Below, in pieces: positions 18,212 through 27,433 of a stretch of DNA of 64,000 bases (its first letter is position 1; the number at the start of each line of letters is the position of its first letter). The stretch comes from Sphingobium sp. MI1205. GTDB lineage: Bacteria; Pseudomonadota; Alphaproteobacteria; Sphingomonadales; Sphingomonadaceae. The notes beneath the pieces were generated by a model that did not search any database, was not told where the DNA came from, and saw only the letters and a list, made by a program, of their open reading frames with translations. A program made the translations under genes and the position numbers. The DNA lies in the NCBI RefSeq assembly GCF_001563285.1, contig NZ_CP005192.1:1-64000 (forward strand), in the 5' to 3' direction.

Positions 18212-18582
18212 CGGCGAGCGTCGCGCTGCACCACAAGCTCTGCCACACGCTGGGCGGCACCTTCGACATGCCGCATGCGCAGACCCACACCGCCGTGCTG
18301 CCCCATGCGATCGCCTATAATGCGCCGTCGGTGCCGGAGGCGATGGAACGGGCTAGCCGCGCACTAGGCGGCGGCGACCCCGCGACCAAGCTGTACGAAC
18401 TGGCGGTGGGCCTGGGCGCGGAAATGTCGCTGGCGAAGCTCGGCATGCCCAAGGACGGCATCGCGAAGGCCGCCGCGCTGGCGGTCGCCAACCCCTATCC
18501 CAACCCCCGTCCGATCACGGAGGAGGGCATCGTGCAGCTTCTGAGCCGCGCGGTGGAGGGGCTTCCGCCGATCACCGCATAA
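18212..18582 (+). pseudogene. Maleylacetate reductase (LinF-like), C-terminal third
   Basis: 123 residues from an iron-type alcohol dehydrogenase of the maleylacetate reductase group: HHKLCHTLGGTFDMPHAQTH, which carries the metal-binding His residues, then VLPHAIAYNAP. In HCH degraders LinF turns maleylacetate or chloromaleylacetate into beta-ketoadipate. The first two thirds are missing at the IS6100 border, so it is inactive. It could equally be from a related reductase such as a TftE-type enzyme. Confidence 0.8.
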
Positions 18583-18607
18583 GCAAAGGCCTGATCCTGG
18601 AACAGTG

Positions 18608-18641
18608 CCGGCCGCATCCGATCATTTCCGGATGCGGCCGG
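18608..18641. terminator. Hairpin between convergent linF remnant and hydrolase
   Basis: CCGGCCGCATCCG and CGGATGCGGCCGG form a 13-bp stem with a 7-base loop between two genes that converge. It would serve as a bidirectional terminator. Confidence 0.7.
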
Positions 18642-18693
18642 TTCTCGATCATCCGGCGCTCCCGTTCGGCCATGGCCAAGGACGGGACGAAAT

Positions 18694-19311
18694 TCAGCGG
18701 CTTTCCGCGCCGAGCCAGCCCTGCACCGCCGCCTTGATCGGCAACGGCAGTTCATGCCCGCCTTCATAAGGGATGAAAGTCGCCCGCGCGCCGCTGGGGC
18801 CGGAGAGATAGGCTTCCGCCTGCTCGAACTTGTGGCGCGGGATCACATCGTCGAATTGGCCCCGGCAGAAGAGGACCGGCTTGTCGAGCAGGCCGTTGTC
18901 CGGCAGGTCGCCGTCCTCCACCGCGAAGCAGCCGCCGATCATGATGAGGCCGCTATAGGCCCCCGGATTGCTGAGCAGAAGACTGGCGGCCATCGCGGCG
19001 CCGTTGCTGAAACCGCATAGCCAGGGCCGTTGGCGGCCGGTATCTGCGGCGATCCAGTCGCCGACCTTCGACGTTTCGCCCGACAGGCTGGAGGGCAGGG
19101 CGACGCCGATCCCGGCATTTTCGAACCAGGCGAACCCCGGCCCCTGGGGAAGCGGCCCGCGATAGGAGCGAACATTCGCGCGGCCGAAAAGGGGCAGCGC
19201 GAACCCCGCTTCCCTTTCGGTGCTGCCGCGGCCGTGAAGATATACGATGTCGCGGCCGGACGGAATGTCGGGATTGTCGTATCGCATGACGATGGCATTG
19301 TCTCGAGACAT
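18694..19311 (-). CDS. Alpha/beta hydrolase, carboxylesterase/phospholipase type
   Basis: 205 residues from the ATG at 19311, preceded by GGAA. The nucleophile elbow is GFSNGA (GxSxG type), the acid is in FDDVIP and the His is in GGHELP, so the catalytic triad is complete. Size and order fit the small carboxylesterase family (Abhydrolase_2). The substrate is unknown. It converges on the linF remnant, so it came with that segment. Confidence 0.75.
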   Translation of the reverse strand: MSRDNAIVMRYDNPDIPSGRDIVYLHGRGSTEREAGFALPLFGRANVRSYRGPLPQGPGFAWFENAGIGVALPSSLSGETSKVGDWIAADTGRQRPWLCGFSNGAAMAASLLLSNPGAYSGLIMIGGCFAVEDGDLPDNGLLDKPVLFCRGQFDDVIPRHKFEQAEAYLSGPSGARATFIPYEGGHELPLPIKAAVQGWLGAESR

Positions 19312-19907
19312 GTTCGCTTCCAATTCCTGGCGATGCGAAGCCGAAGCGGCGTCCGGTCCGACGGCGTCGGCCCGGCTGCTCCGGCTTCCTGTTTTAGCGG
19401 GCTTTCCGGTCGGCGGATATTCCGCCTGCCGGGAAATGCTCAAGGCGACCATAGCATGCGATGGCTGCTTTCAAAGCGCGGTCGCTCAATCCCCATGACC
19501 GATTTGTGGGCAGTTGGCCCCGTTTCGATCAAATCCGTATCGCGAATATTCCTAATTCATTTGCAGCAATTTCCTCCGCAGGCGAAAGCTGCGATCCTTT
19601 CCGGACGGCCCGATAAGCATAATAATCACCGACGTGCCGGATAAGACAGGCGCTGATCCATAACAGCGCATGGAGAGGATATTCCTATGCTTCGATCTCC
19701 GGGCAATGCGCGGCGCGTCCGTCGCAATCCGCTCCCGGCCTCGACGTCCGCTGGCCCGCTCGCTGCGTGTCCGGCCCATGCGCAACATGGTCCAGGGGGA
19801 AACCCCGCCGCCTGTTTTCCGGAACGGCGGGAATGGCCCGATGAACTGCGCGGGCAGGCAAGTTGCGACCGTGCACCGGCTGGAATTCGTCAGTAGGGGA
19901 AGATCGA
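19312..19907. other. 596-bp stretch without a recognisable gene
   Basis: Several short frames exist on both strands, but none has a convincing start, motif or codon pattern. It probably holds promoters for the flanking divergent genes and remnants. Confidence 0.4.
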
Positions 19908-20132
19908 ATGCCTAATGGAATGCGCTGTTTGGATCCCTCGATCGCCGATCGGATCACATCATTGTCGACGATGAGAAATAATGAGGAGATATTCGAAACA
20001 TTCGGCTTCAGCTATAACACGCTGAGAAAAGTCTCGAACGGCATGCCGCTTCGCAGGTCACTTGCGGATCGGATTGAGGAACGTGCCAGAAAGGTTTTCG
20101 AAGCCGATGGATTTTTGAACATTTCGGCCTGA
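19908..20132 (+). CDS. Small helix-turn-helix-like protein
   Basis: 74 residues with AGGGGAAG before the ATG. The segment EIFETFGFSYNTLRKVSNGMP followed by a basic helix looks like a compact DNA-binding domain (lambda-repressor-like turn), but this is only an impression. It is upstream of the broken glutathione transferase gene. No family recognised. Confidence 0.45.
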   Translation: MPNGMRCLDPSIADRITSLSTMRNNEEIFETFGFSYNTLRKVSNGMPLRRSLADRIEERARKVFEADGFLNISA

Positions 20133-20276
20133 TCGCATCGGATGGAATGCTCCGGCCTGTCGTTTCGGAGCGTTTTCCGACCGGGCGGATGATTGCTTCC
20201 GTTCGGGGCGACGCTCCGGTGCCGAACATATGCATTAAGCCATTTTTTGCCCAGTCCGCAGGAGAATTGCAGGGAC

Positions 20277-20571
20277 ATGTTGAAGCTCTACTACAATCCA
20301 GGTTCATGCTCATTGGCGTCCCATGCCGCATTGGAGGAAGCCGGCCTTCCTTATGAGGCGGAGCTGATCGACCTGACGCAAAACGCCCAGTTTTCAGACG
20401 CCTATCGTCAGAAAAACCCGTGGGCGCGGGTGCCCGCGCTCCAGATCGGCGATGATGTCCTGACCGAAAATATCGCCATCCTCAACCATATCGCGGAACT
20501 CGTGCCCGAAAAGGCCTTGCTGCCCACGGAAGGCCTTGCCCGCGCCCGGGCCCTGGAATGGCTCGCGCTGC
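20277..20571 (+). pseudogene. Glutathione S-transferase, N-terminal part
   Basis: About 98 residues: a complete thioredoxin-like domain of a beta-class-like glutathione transferase (MLKLYYNPGSCSLASHAALE with the active-site Ser/Cys region, then VPALQIGDDVLTEN, where the cis-Pro and glutathione-binding loop sit). The helical C-terminal domain is missing because IS6100 copy 3 cuts it. It is not expected to be active. It is not LinD, whose N-terminus differs as I recall it. Confidence 0.75.
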
Positions 20572-21451
20572 GGCTCTGTTGCAAAGATTGGCGGCAGTCA
20601 GAGGTAGGCTGTCGCTCTGCGCCGATCAGGCGGCTGCTGCGAAATGGTGGTTGAGCATGCCCATGGCCTCCGTCAGCGCCGAGGGCCCAATGCCAAAAGC
20701 TCTCTCCACAAGGCGCACCTCGCCCCTGATGCCGGGCTGCAGGCACCAGGGGCGAGCCTGTCCTTTGCGCAGGGCTCGCATGACTTCGAATCCCTTGATC
20801 GTGGCATAGGCCGTGGGGATCGATTTGAAACCGCGCACCGGCTTGATCAGTATCTTGAGCTTTCCGTGATCGGCCTCGATCACGTTATTGAGATACTTCA
20901 CCTGCCGGTGGGCCGTCTCCCGGTCCAGCTTTCCTTCGCGCTTCAATTCGGTGATCGCTGCACCATAGCTCGGCGCTTTGTCGGTATTGAGCGTGGCAGG
21001 CTTTTCCCAGTGCTTCAGGCCTCGCAGGGCCTTGCCCAGGAACCGCTTCGCTGCCTTGGCGCTGCGGGTCGGCGACAGGTAGAAATCGATCGTGTCGCCC
21101 CGCTTGTCGACTGCCCGGTACAGGTAGGTCCACTTGCCCCGCACCTTGACGTAGGTTTCATCCAGGCGCCAGCTCGGATCAAAGCCACGCCGCCAGAACC
21201 AGCGCAGCCGCTTCTCCATCTCCGGGGCGTAGCACTGGACCCAGCGATAGATCGTCGTATGGTCGACCGAAATGCCGCGTTCCGCCAGCATTTCCTCAAG
21301 GTCGCGATAGCTGATCGGATAGCGACAATACCAGCGCACCGCCCACAGGATCACATCACCCTGGAAATGGCGCCACTTGAAATCCGTCATCGTTCCGTCC
21401 GTCCAATCTCCGCCAAGCATGCTCAAGCTTCACGATTTTTGCAACAGAGCC
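20572..21451 (-). mobile_element. IS6100 copy 3
   Basis: 880 bp. Flanks CGCGCTGC (left) and GGCCGGGG (right) do not match. It joins a glutathione transferase fragment to a TonB-receptor fragment. Confidence 0.98.
20626..21390 (-). CDS. tnpA: IS6100 transposase (copy 3)
   Basis: Same 254-residue protein as in the other copies, intact. Confidence 0.97.
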   Translation of the reverse strand: MTDFKWRHFQGDVILWAVRWYCRYPISYRDLEEMLAERGISVDHTTIYRWVQCYAPEMEKRLRWFWRRGFDPSWRLDETYVKVRGKWTYLYRAVDKRGDTIDFYLSPTRSAKAAKRFLGKALRGLKHWEKPATLNTDKAPSYGAAITELKREGKLDRETAHRQVKYLNNVIEADHGKLKILIKPVRGFKSIPTAYATIKGFEVMRALRKGQARPWCLQPGIRGEVRLVERAFGIGPSALTEAMGMLNHHFAAAA

Positions 21452-22290
21452 GGCCGGGGCGAAAGCGATGTTCAGCGCCGGATAGTCTGACGGGATCGCC
21501 GCATTCTGCTGCACGATAGCGATGGCCTGCGGCGCTTGCGGATCGCTTTTGTTCTGCCAGGCATTGAGATTGAGTTCGAAGGACAGGCGTTCAGACGGCT
21601 TCCAGTCCGCCAGGAAACGGATCGCCTTGGTGTCCTTCTTGCCCAGCCTGTCATCGCGGGTATGGCTCTTCTGCCATTCGTCACCGCGCGCGACCCGGCC
21701 TGCAAGGCGGACGCGCAGCGTGTTGGTGAGCGGTCCGCTCAGGAAACCTTCCAGTTCAACCGTATCGAACCGGCCGTAGGACAGCGATCCACCGGCCGAC
21801 AGGTCGCTGGTGGGCTTGGCCGCGATATAGTTGATCGCGCCGCCGGTTGAATTCTGGCCGAACAGCGTGCCCTGCGGCCCCTTGAGCACTTCAAGCCGAT
21901 CGAGATCGAACGCGGTCAGCGATGTGAGCGTCGGGAAAGGGAGCGGCACCTGATCCAGATAGACGCTGACGTCAGGATAGGCGGCCAGCGTCGATTCGAA
22001 GAAGCCGACACCACGCAGCGTATAGACCGGTGTGTCGTTGGCGGTCTGCGAGAATGTCAGGCCGGGCACGATCTGCGCGACATCGGCAAGGTTCGATATC
22101 TGCTGGTTCTTCAGCGCATCGCCGCTGATCGCGGAAACCGAAAGGCCGACATCTTCTGGCTGCGCTTGTTGGCCGTAACGATGATTTCATCGCCGGAACC
22201 TGCGGCAGGGCCATCCTGTCCCCACGCCGGCACCGCCAACGCCGCCGAAACCGCGCACGTGACCAGCGCCAAAGATCTGACCTCGCTCAT
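21452..22290 (-). pseudogene. TonB-dependent receptor, N-terminal part, frameshifted
   Basis: Begins at ATG 22290 with a signal peptide (MSEVRSLALVTCAVSAALAV, then PAWGQ), a TonB box (DEIIVTANKR) and the plug domain (PVYTLRGVGF, GPQGTLFGQNSTGGAINYI). Near 22160 a single base is missing, so the frame shifts after ANKRSQ. IS6100 copy 3 cuts the barrel after about 270 residues. Orientation relative to IS6100 is the same as for the C-terminal part at 14069-15426, so both probably come from one receptor gene. Sum of parts is about 720 residues, a little short of a full receptor. Confidence 0.85.
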
Positions 22291-22545
22291 AAACCTCTCC
22301 CTGCATTTCATTGTCTTGCTGATATTTGCTTGGAAAAAGCCGCGCGAAGCCCGGCTGCTTTCGACTCGGATAATCGCCGATCTCATTTTTAGTGTAAAGC
22401 CTAAATTAGTCTGCCTCCAATTTTTCCATATTGTCGGCGACGGACGCCCTGAAACACGCAAAGGAAAGATCGTTGGATTACCGGGCTTTTTACGATAGGG
22501 GCCAAGGCCTACATTGGGCGCAGTATCTCTGGGGATCCGGCTTTA
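22291..22545. promoter_or_regulatory. Divergent promoter region, TonB receptor / tetR
   Basis: 255 bp, AT-richer than its surroundings, between the receptor gene (minus) and tetR (plus). A regulator of the receptor operon would be expected to bind here. I did not find a clear operator palindrome by eye. Confidence 0.5.
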
Positions 22546-23220
22546 GTGGTACGTGAACAGAACAAGGAGGAACGCCGCAGTCGTATTCTCGGCGCTGCTG
22601 AAAAGCTGATCCGGGAACTGGGCACTGTGGAGTTCTCGATGAGAGAACTCGCTGCGCGCGCACATATCAGCCATTATACGTCTTACAACCTGATCGGGAA
22701 CAAGGGCACGGTCCTTTACACCCTTCTGCATCGCGCAATCGATCGCATAACCAATTTGCCCAGCCAGGCCGACCCCAATTTCGATCCGCTCAGCTATGCT
22801 TTCGACATGGGCGACTTGGCAGTCGAGTTCTACGTATCTGACCCGGATTTTTTCAGGCCGCTGTTACGGTTCCTGTTCGGTGTTTCCGACGCCGAACTGC
22901 GCCCGGCTTTCATGAATAAAGGCGTGCGGCACTGGCATGCGGTCGCTTTGGCGATCTGGCAGAGTGGCGATTTGGTGGGCCACGTGTCTCCGGAAGATTT
23001 CGCCAGTATGATCAACACCTATTTCGGCGGAGCGCTTGGCCTCTGGAGCCACGACAACATTGATGCGGCCGTGTTCTTTGCGCACATACGCCACGCCATG
23101 GCTATTTCGCTGCTCGCATGTGGCAATAAACAATGGGAAGCGAGACTTGTAGCTGTAGGCGATTGCAAAGATACTGGCCTCTGCTCGCAAACAGCGCGGA
23201 TTTCTGCTCAGATTTGCTGA
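22546..23220 (+). CDS. TetR-family repressor with transposon-derived C-terminus
   Basis: 224 residues as read, GTG start. The N-terminal helix-turn-helix (RILGAAEKLIRELGTVEFSM ... LAARAHISHYTSYNLIGNK) is typical of TetR. The ligand domain follows. A transposon entered at 23148-23153, so the last residues (after EARL) are coded by the transposon end. The original tail continued at 28787-28841 as VAEVAAARAVIRPLSLT. The change affects only the last 17 residues, so DNA binding may survive. It is divergent from the TonB-receptor gene and was probably its repressor. Confidence 0.8.
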   Translation: MVREQNKEERRSRILGAAEKLIRELGTVEFSMRELAARAHISHYTSYNLIGNKGTVLYTLLHRAIDRITNLPSQADPNFDPLSYAFDMGDLAVEFYVSDPDFFRPLLRFLFGVSDAELRPAFMNKGVRHWHAVALAIWQSGDLVGHVSPEDFASMINTYFGGALGLWSHDNIDAAVFFAHIRHAMAISLLACGNKQWEARLVAVGDCKDTGLCSQTARISAQIC

Positions 23221-23291
23221 CAGCAGGTGGGCCATGCTGCTCACGCTATGCGACAATGTGCTCGCCATCATCCGCGCCTGCTCGCAAACGG
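23154..23291 (+). repeat. Left end of Tn402-like element
   Basis: 138-bp complex end, inverted copy at 28649-28786. The repeated motif CTGCTCGCAAAC occurs near its middle and at its inner edge. Confidence 0.8.
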
Positions 23292-23379
23292 AGAAGGCCT
23301 GTTCTCGCTTTCTGCCAATAGCGAGGAGTGCCGGTGAGCGGTCTGGCAGCGATCGTTCCCGCCGGGTTTGCCGTAAGCA

Positions 23380-23949
23380 TCAGCGCTCCCACTTCCTCAG
23401 GCTAGCAACGGATTGATCGTATAATGCCTGGAGCGAGCCGACCTGATTGTCTCGGAAGTGAATCGTCAGCACGAGATTGTCATACGGCAGATTGGCCGTG
23501 CAGAGCCCCGGCCGCGAGCCTCCGCCCATGGCGGAGCAACTCGCCAGCGATGGAGGACGCTTCTGACCTGCTTCGGCTGGCAACTGGTATGTCCAGAAAA
23601 CACCATCACTTACCTTGCGCAGTGTTCGGCCGCGCCATGAAAGCGGGCGACTTGCGCAGACAGTCGAGTTGACAAGCGCCTCTGTTCCCGCTGCGCGGGC
23701 ACACATCCGCTTCTTGCTTGCCACGCCCACCAAGTTTCGCTCCGGCAAGCTTGCGCTCGGATTTAGGTAGAACGAGAACCCGTCGCTGGGATCGAGCGCT
23801 GGTAGAAAGAACGGCTTATCATTGTCGGATATGTCGTTGGCTCTCGGGATGTCGAAGACTCGTCCCTCCAACCTCCTCTCGGCCGAGGCCGAGCACGCGC
23901 TGAGCAAGCTGACGATCGATAAAGAAGCTGCGGTAAGATGCCTGTTCAT
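23380..23949 (-). CDS. Putative lipoprotein (transposon cargo)
   Basis: 189 residues. The N-terminus MNRHLTAASLSIVSLLSACS is a lipoprotein signal peptide with lipobox LSAC, so the mature protein would be fixed to a membrane by Cys19. The rest is secreted-type with several Cys residues. No family recognised. It lies between the left end and the tniB-like gene, where cargo is not usual in Tn402 elements. Confidence 0.65.
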   Translation of the reverse strand: MNRHLTAASLSIVSLLSACSASAERRLEGRVFDIPRANDISDNDKPFFLPALDPSDGFSFYLNPSASLPERNLVGVASKKRMCARAAGTEALVNSTVCASRPLSWRGRTLRKVSDGVFWTYQLPAEAGQKRPPSLASCSAMGGGSRPGLCTANLPYDNLVLTIHFRDNQVGSLQALYDQSVASLRKWER

Positions 23950-24049
23950 GCCGGCAGGCTATGAGAGAAGCGCAACGTCCACAATCGGTGGCACAGACGA
24001 CATGCGTTGCGTCCGCGTGCGGGAGATACCAAGGCGAGGACAGCCAGTA

Positions 24050-25027
24050 TCATATCGGCACACCGGCTTCGCGGAGCCGCTCGGTCAGGTCGCGGGTGTG
24101 TTCGGCGTCCAGCGTTCCGGCGAGGAACGCGCGTATGTCGGACGGCCGGGTGTTGAGCTGGCTGGCGAGCGCGCCCGCATCGTAACCGTTGCGCGTCAGC
24201 GTGGGTTCGAGGTCGTCAATCGCCCGCGACAGCACCTGCTCGACGATCTCGGCCGTGACGGGCTTGGCAGCGAAGCGGAAGCCCTGCTCGAAGGCGAGTG
24301 TCAGGTGCATCTCGATCTGGAGCGGGGTGCGCAGGCGCTCGGCGATGAGGTCGATCGCGTCCTCGTTCATCAAGTCGGCAACCTTGACCCCCTCGGCCGC
24401 ACAGGCGCCGAGCAGCCAGGCAACATAGTCGCGGCGTTCGGCGCCGATGCCCTCATAGTCGAAGGTGGTCGTGCGGTAGCCGATCTCTTCCATTTGCGGG
24501 CGGCGCAGGTCGTTGCGTAGCCGAGGATGGCCGACCAGAAGGACCGACAGCAGCACGCCGGCATCAGCCACCACCTCCATCAACCGCTTGAGGCCGGTCA
24601 GCGTCTTGTGGTGCAGGTCATGCGCCTCGTCGACCACCAGTACGACCGGGCGCTTGCCCTTGCGCATGATGTCGCGCAGGTCGCGCTCGCGGCGCTCGGC
24701 CTGCTTGGGAATCTTCACCTGGGCACGGTCACCGGGCGAGAGATCGTAGAACAGCGCCTCGATCAGCGAGGGCAACGAGGTGCGGCGCTTGTCGACCGCA
24801 AGCGACTTGGCGACGGCGACCTTGCCCGCCCGGGCCAGCTCGTCCTCGATGCGGCGCAGCAGGTGCGTCTTGCCCGATCCGACCAGGCCGGAGACGACGA
24901 TCAACCTGCCGGTCTGCACGGCCGCACAGACCTCGCGCACGAGGTTGCGCTGATGCTCTGTCTCGAAGTTGCCGACGCCTTGGAACGGGCGGGCGAGCCC
25001 GTAGCTGGATTGAACGTCGGCGAGCAT
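24050..25027 (-). CDS. TniB-like AAA+ transposition ATPase
   Basis: 325 residues. Walker A is GLVGSGKTH near residue 48, Walker B is VVLVVDEAHDL near residue 130, and the overall look is of the ExeA/TniB type. In Tn402-like elements this ATPase selects the target and activates the transposase. The start overlaps the stop of the transposase gene by one base, so the two are translationally coupled. It appears intact. Confidence 0.85.
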   Translation of the reverse strand: MLADVQSSYGLARPFQGVGNFETEHQRNLVREVCAAVQTGRLIVVSGLVGSGKTHLLRRIEDELARAGKVAVAKSLAVDKRRTSLPSLIEALFYDLSPGDRAQVKIPKQAERRERDLRDIMRKGKRPVVLVVDEAHDLHHKTLTGLKRLMEVVADAGVLLSVLLVGHPRLRNDLRRPQMEEIGYRTTTFDYEGIGAERRDYVAWLLGACAAEGVKVADLMNEDAIDLIAERLRTPLQIEMHLTLAFEQGFRFAAKPVTAEIVEQVLSRAIDDLEPTLTRNGYDAGALASQLNTRPSDIRAFLAGTLDAEHTRDLTERLREAGVPI

Positions 25028-26679
25028 CAGCTTGTCCCCCGTCTTGACTGGAACCGCTCTCGGATGCGGTCAGCGATGATGGTCTTGTCGAGCGTTTCGC
25101 CCAGCAGCGCGTCGATGAAGGCGCGGTCTGCCTCAGGCAGCGAGCCGAGCGGTCGCCGGAGCTGGTCGACGATGGCGTGGCGCGCCGCGAGCCCGGTCGG
25201 GTATGCCGTCTCGACCGCCGGCTCCGGAAAAGGTGTTTGCCGCACCGCGAGCCCTGCGGTGGAGGGCGGCAGCGACGGCAGCGGCCGGTCGCCGCCCGTC
25301 ACGGTCGCGCGGGGCAGCCCCAGCTGGTCAGCGAGCCGGACCACCTTGTCGAGCCGCTCCTCGGCGCGGCTCTTCTGATACTTGCGATAGCGGTAGAGCG
25401 GCACGGCGCCGCGCGACGGCTCGTAAGGGCCATGCCGCTTGCCGTCATGCTCCACGAAGAGCTGCTGGTCGAACAGCCCCCAGAGCAGCGTCACCGTCTC
25501 GCCGGCGAGCTCGGGCTCGACCTCGTAGGAAGCGCCCTCAACCGAGACGGTCGCGTCGCCCGCAACGGTGCGCCGCTCGGGCTCACGAGCGAAGGCGCAG
25601 AACCGCTCCCATGAACACATGGCCCGCACGCCATCGCCGGGCAGGTGCCGCAGCCAGTGCTCGATCCGCGCGTGTGGCTCGGAACGATGGTCGCCGTTGT
25701 TGTAGGTGACCAGCGCACGCCGCATCCACAGATTGGCTTCCGCCTCGTCCTTGGGTTTGTGGAAGTGGTACAACGTCTCGTGCACCTCCTTCACCGTGCG
25801 GAACGGCCGCTCGACCTTGCCCTTGGCGCGGGCCGCGGTGTGCCGGTCGTCGGCCTTCGGCGGCAGATGGGTGAGGACGCGCACGCCGAGGCTGCCCATC
25901 ACCGACTGGAACACGCGCGACCGGCTGACCGGGCCGTTGTCCATGTAGATCGTGACCGGCAGGCCCTGGAACGGCAGTTCGGGCTCAGGCTTGGCGGCGA
26001 AGGCGTTGAATAGAAAGCGCAGCGCGGACTCGGCATCCTCGCCATAGACGCTGCGATATTCCTGGTAGACCACGCCCGAGCAGTCATCGACGGCCGAGAA
26101 CAGCATCAGCGTGGGTTTGCCGCGACCCTGCTCGATCCAGAGCGGCGCCTCGACCTGCTTGAGGTCGGACGGGCTCATGTCGAAGTGCCACAGCTCGTTG
26201 GATCGCCGCGCCTGAAAACGAACGGCTGCGTGGGGGCGGGTCACGCGGGCATAGTCCAGCCCTGATGAGCGGAGCAGCCGGTCGATGGTCGCCCGCTTCA
26301 GCAGGCCGGGTGCTACCTTGACCAGGCCCTCCGGCGTCTCGACGCCATCGGTTTCCAGGAACTCGATGGCGCGGGCGGTCGAAACGTGCCGGCCCTTCTT
26401 GTTGGTGGTCCTGATCTTCAGTGCGGCGACGATCTCGGCGTAGCGCTCCATCTCGGCCTGCGGGGCAACCCGCGTCGCACCATGGTCGGACCGGCGCACC
26501 GACTTGGGGCGGTTCAGCTCGCGCAACGCCCGGTAAAGGGTCCAGATGGAGATGCCATAGGCCTCGGCCGCACGGGCGATGATCTCGGTGCGACCGGGGT
26601 CGCGTGGGGGCAACAGCGACAACCGTCGGCGAAGATCGATCAGCGCCTCTCCAGGCGGTCGCTTCGCCCGGTCAGCCAT
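25027..26679 (-). CDS. TniA-like rve-family transposase
   Basis: 550 residues from the ATG at 26679; the frame is open to 26730. Integrase core with D in WHFDMSPSD, D in IYMDNGPVS and E in AKGKVERPFRTVKE. The N-terminal region carries helix-turn-helix segments (AEAYGISIWTLYRALREL). A C-terminal Mu-type beta-barrel (VSVEGASYEVEPEL) follows. It cuts and joins the transposon ends together with the ATPase. The start overlaps the end of the resolvase gene, so the order resolvase-TniA-TniB is one operon. Confidence 0.9.
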   Translation of the reverse strand: MADRAKRPPGEALIDLRRRLSLLPPRDPGRTEIIARAAEAYGISIWTLYRALRELNRPKSVRRSDHGATRVAPQAEMERYAEIVAALKIRTTNKKGRHVSTARAIEFLETDGVETPEGLVKVAPGLLKRATIDRLLRSSGLDYARVTRPHAAVRFQARRSNELWHFDMSPSDLKQVEAPLWIEQGRGKPTLMLFSAVDDCSGVVYQEYRSVYGEDAESALRFLFNAFAAKPEPELPFQGLPVTIYMDNGPVSRSRVFQSVMGSLGVRVLTHLPPKADDRHTAARAKGKVERPFRTVKEVHETLYHFHKPKDEAEANLWMRRALVTYNNGDHRSEPHARIEHWLRHLPGDGVRAMCSWERFCAFAREPERRTVAGDATVSVEGASYEVEPELAGETVTLLWGLFDQQLFVEHDGKRHGPYEPSRGAVPLYRYRKYQKSRAEERLDKVVRLADQLGLPRATVTGGDRPLPSLPPSTAGLAVRQTPFPEPAVETAYPTGLAARHAIVDQLRRPLGSLPEADRAFIDALLGETLDKTIIADRIRERFQSRRGTS

Positions 26680-27268
26680 GGGCTGTTGCAGCCTCCTTGA
26701 TCGATGCACCGCTGCCGCGCTTGCCTGCATAGCGATAGAGGGTCGCGACCGACACGCCCATGCGCTTGGCGATGTCGCGCACCGGCAACGTGCCCTCCTT
26801 CATCATCGCCCGTGCCGCGGCGACGTCGCTCGGGCGCATTGCCGATGGGCGGCCACCCTTGCGACCCTGCCGGCGCGCCTCCACTAGCCCCGCGGTAGTT
26901 CGCTCGCGGATCAGGGCACGCTCGAACTGCGCGATGGCGCCGAACACGTGAAAGGTGAGCATGCCACCCGGCGTTGTCGTGTCGATGCTCTCGGTCAGCG
27001 ACACCAGCCCGATCTTCTCGCGCTCCAGATCCTCGGCCGTGGCGATCAACTTCTTGAGCGAGCGGGCGAGGCGGTCGAGCTTCCAAACAACCAGCGTGTC
27101 GCCTGCGCGCAGCACGTCTTCCAGAATGCGCGCCAGTTCGGGCCGGTCATCGCGCGCGCCCGACGCCTTTTCGGTGAACACCCGCTCGCAGCCGGCCCGC
27201 CGCAGCGCATCGAGCTGGAGCTCGGGGTTCTGGTCGCTGGTGCTGACCCTGGCATAGCCGACCCGCAT
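26672..27268 (-). CDS. tnpR: Serine resolvase of the Tn402-like element
   Basis: 198 residues. The N-terminal catalytic domain starts RVGYARVSTSDQ (nucleophile Ser) and contains LDRLARSLKKL and a GGMLTFHVFGAIAQFERALI helix. The C-terminal helix-turn-helix is LPVRDIAKRMGVSVATLYRY. It resolves cointegrates at a res site, probably the 27281-27381 segment just upstream of its start. First gene of the transposition operon. Confidence 0.9.
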   Translation of the reverse strand: MRVGYARVSTSDQNPELQLDALRRAGCERVFTEKASGARDDRPELARILEDVLRAGDTLVVWKLDRLARSLKKLIATAEDLEREKIGLVSLTESIDTTTPGGMLTFHVFGAIAQFERALIRERTTAGLVEARRQGRKGGRPSAMRPSDVAAARAMMKEGTLPVRDIAKRMGVSVATLYRYAGKRGSGASIKEAATAHG

Positions 27269-27280
27269 GAGCGTCTGATC

Positions 27281-27381
27281 TTCTCCAAACTCGTGCGGGG
27301 CATACCGTTTTGCGACGCGGGTTTCCAGAACAGTTTTGACAAAGTGCGGCCCGCAGATTTACGTTGCCGGCCCAGCAAGGC
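27281..27381. promoter_or_regulatory. Putative res site of the Tn402-like element
   Basis: About 100 bp upstream of the resolvase start that recurs at 56009-56113 with high identity (shared TTCTCCAAAC, GCGGGTTTCCAGAACAGTT, CCGCAGAT). Position between resolvase and cargo is where a res site is expected. The second copy has no resolvase beside it. Confidence 0.65.
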
Positions 27382-27433
27382 GATCGGCTCGTCAGAAACG
27401 GTCGTTTTGCAGAACCGCTGAGGAGCCGGGTTC

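Noticed and set aside
17404..18582. Long open frame antisense to IS6100 running into the linF remnant (392 codons); similar 290-302 codon frames at each IS6100 copy and a 579-codon one at 51253-52992
   Set aside because: They are shadows of the transposase gene in the opposite frame, extended by chance into flanking DNA; no start signal or motif.
20277..20571. Glutathione transferase fragment as linD
   Set aside because: The N-terminal sequence does not resemble LinD as I remember it; it is a beta-class-like enzyme.
14061..21460. Segment between IS6100 copies 1 and 3 as a simple composite transposon
   Set aside because: Flanking 8-mers (ACGGCACC, CGCGCTGC, GGCCGGGG) do not pair; only the island and the linB array have matching duplications.
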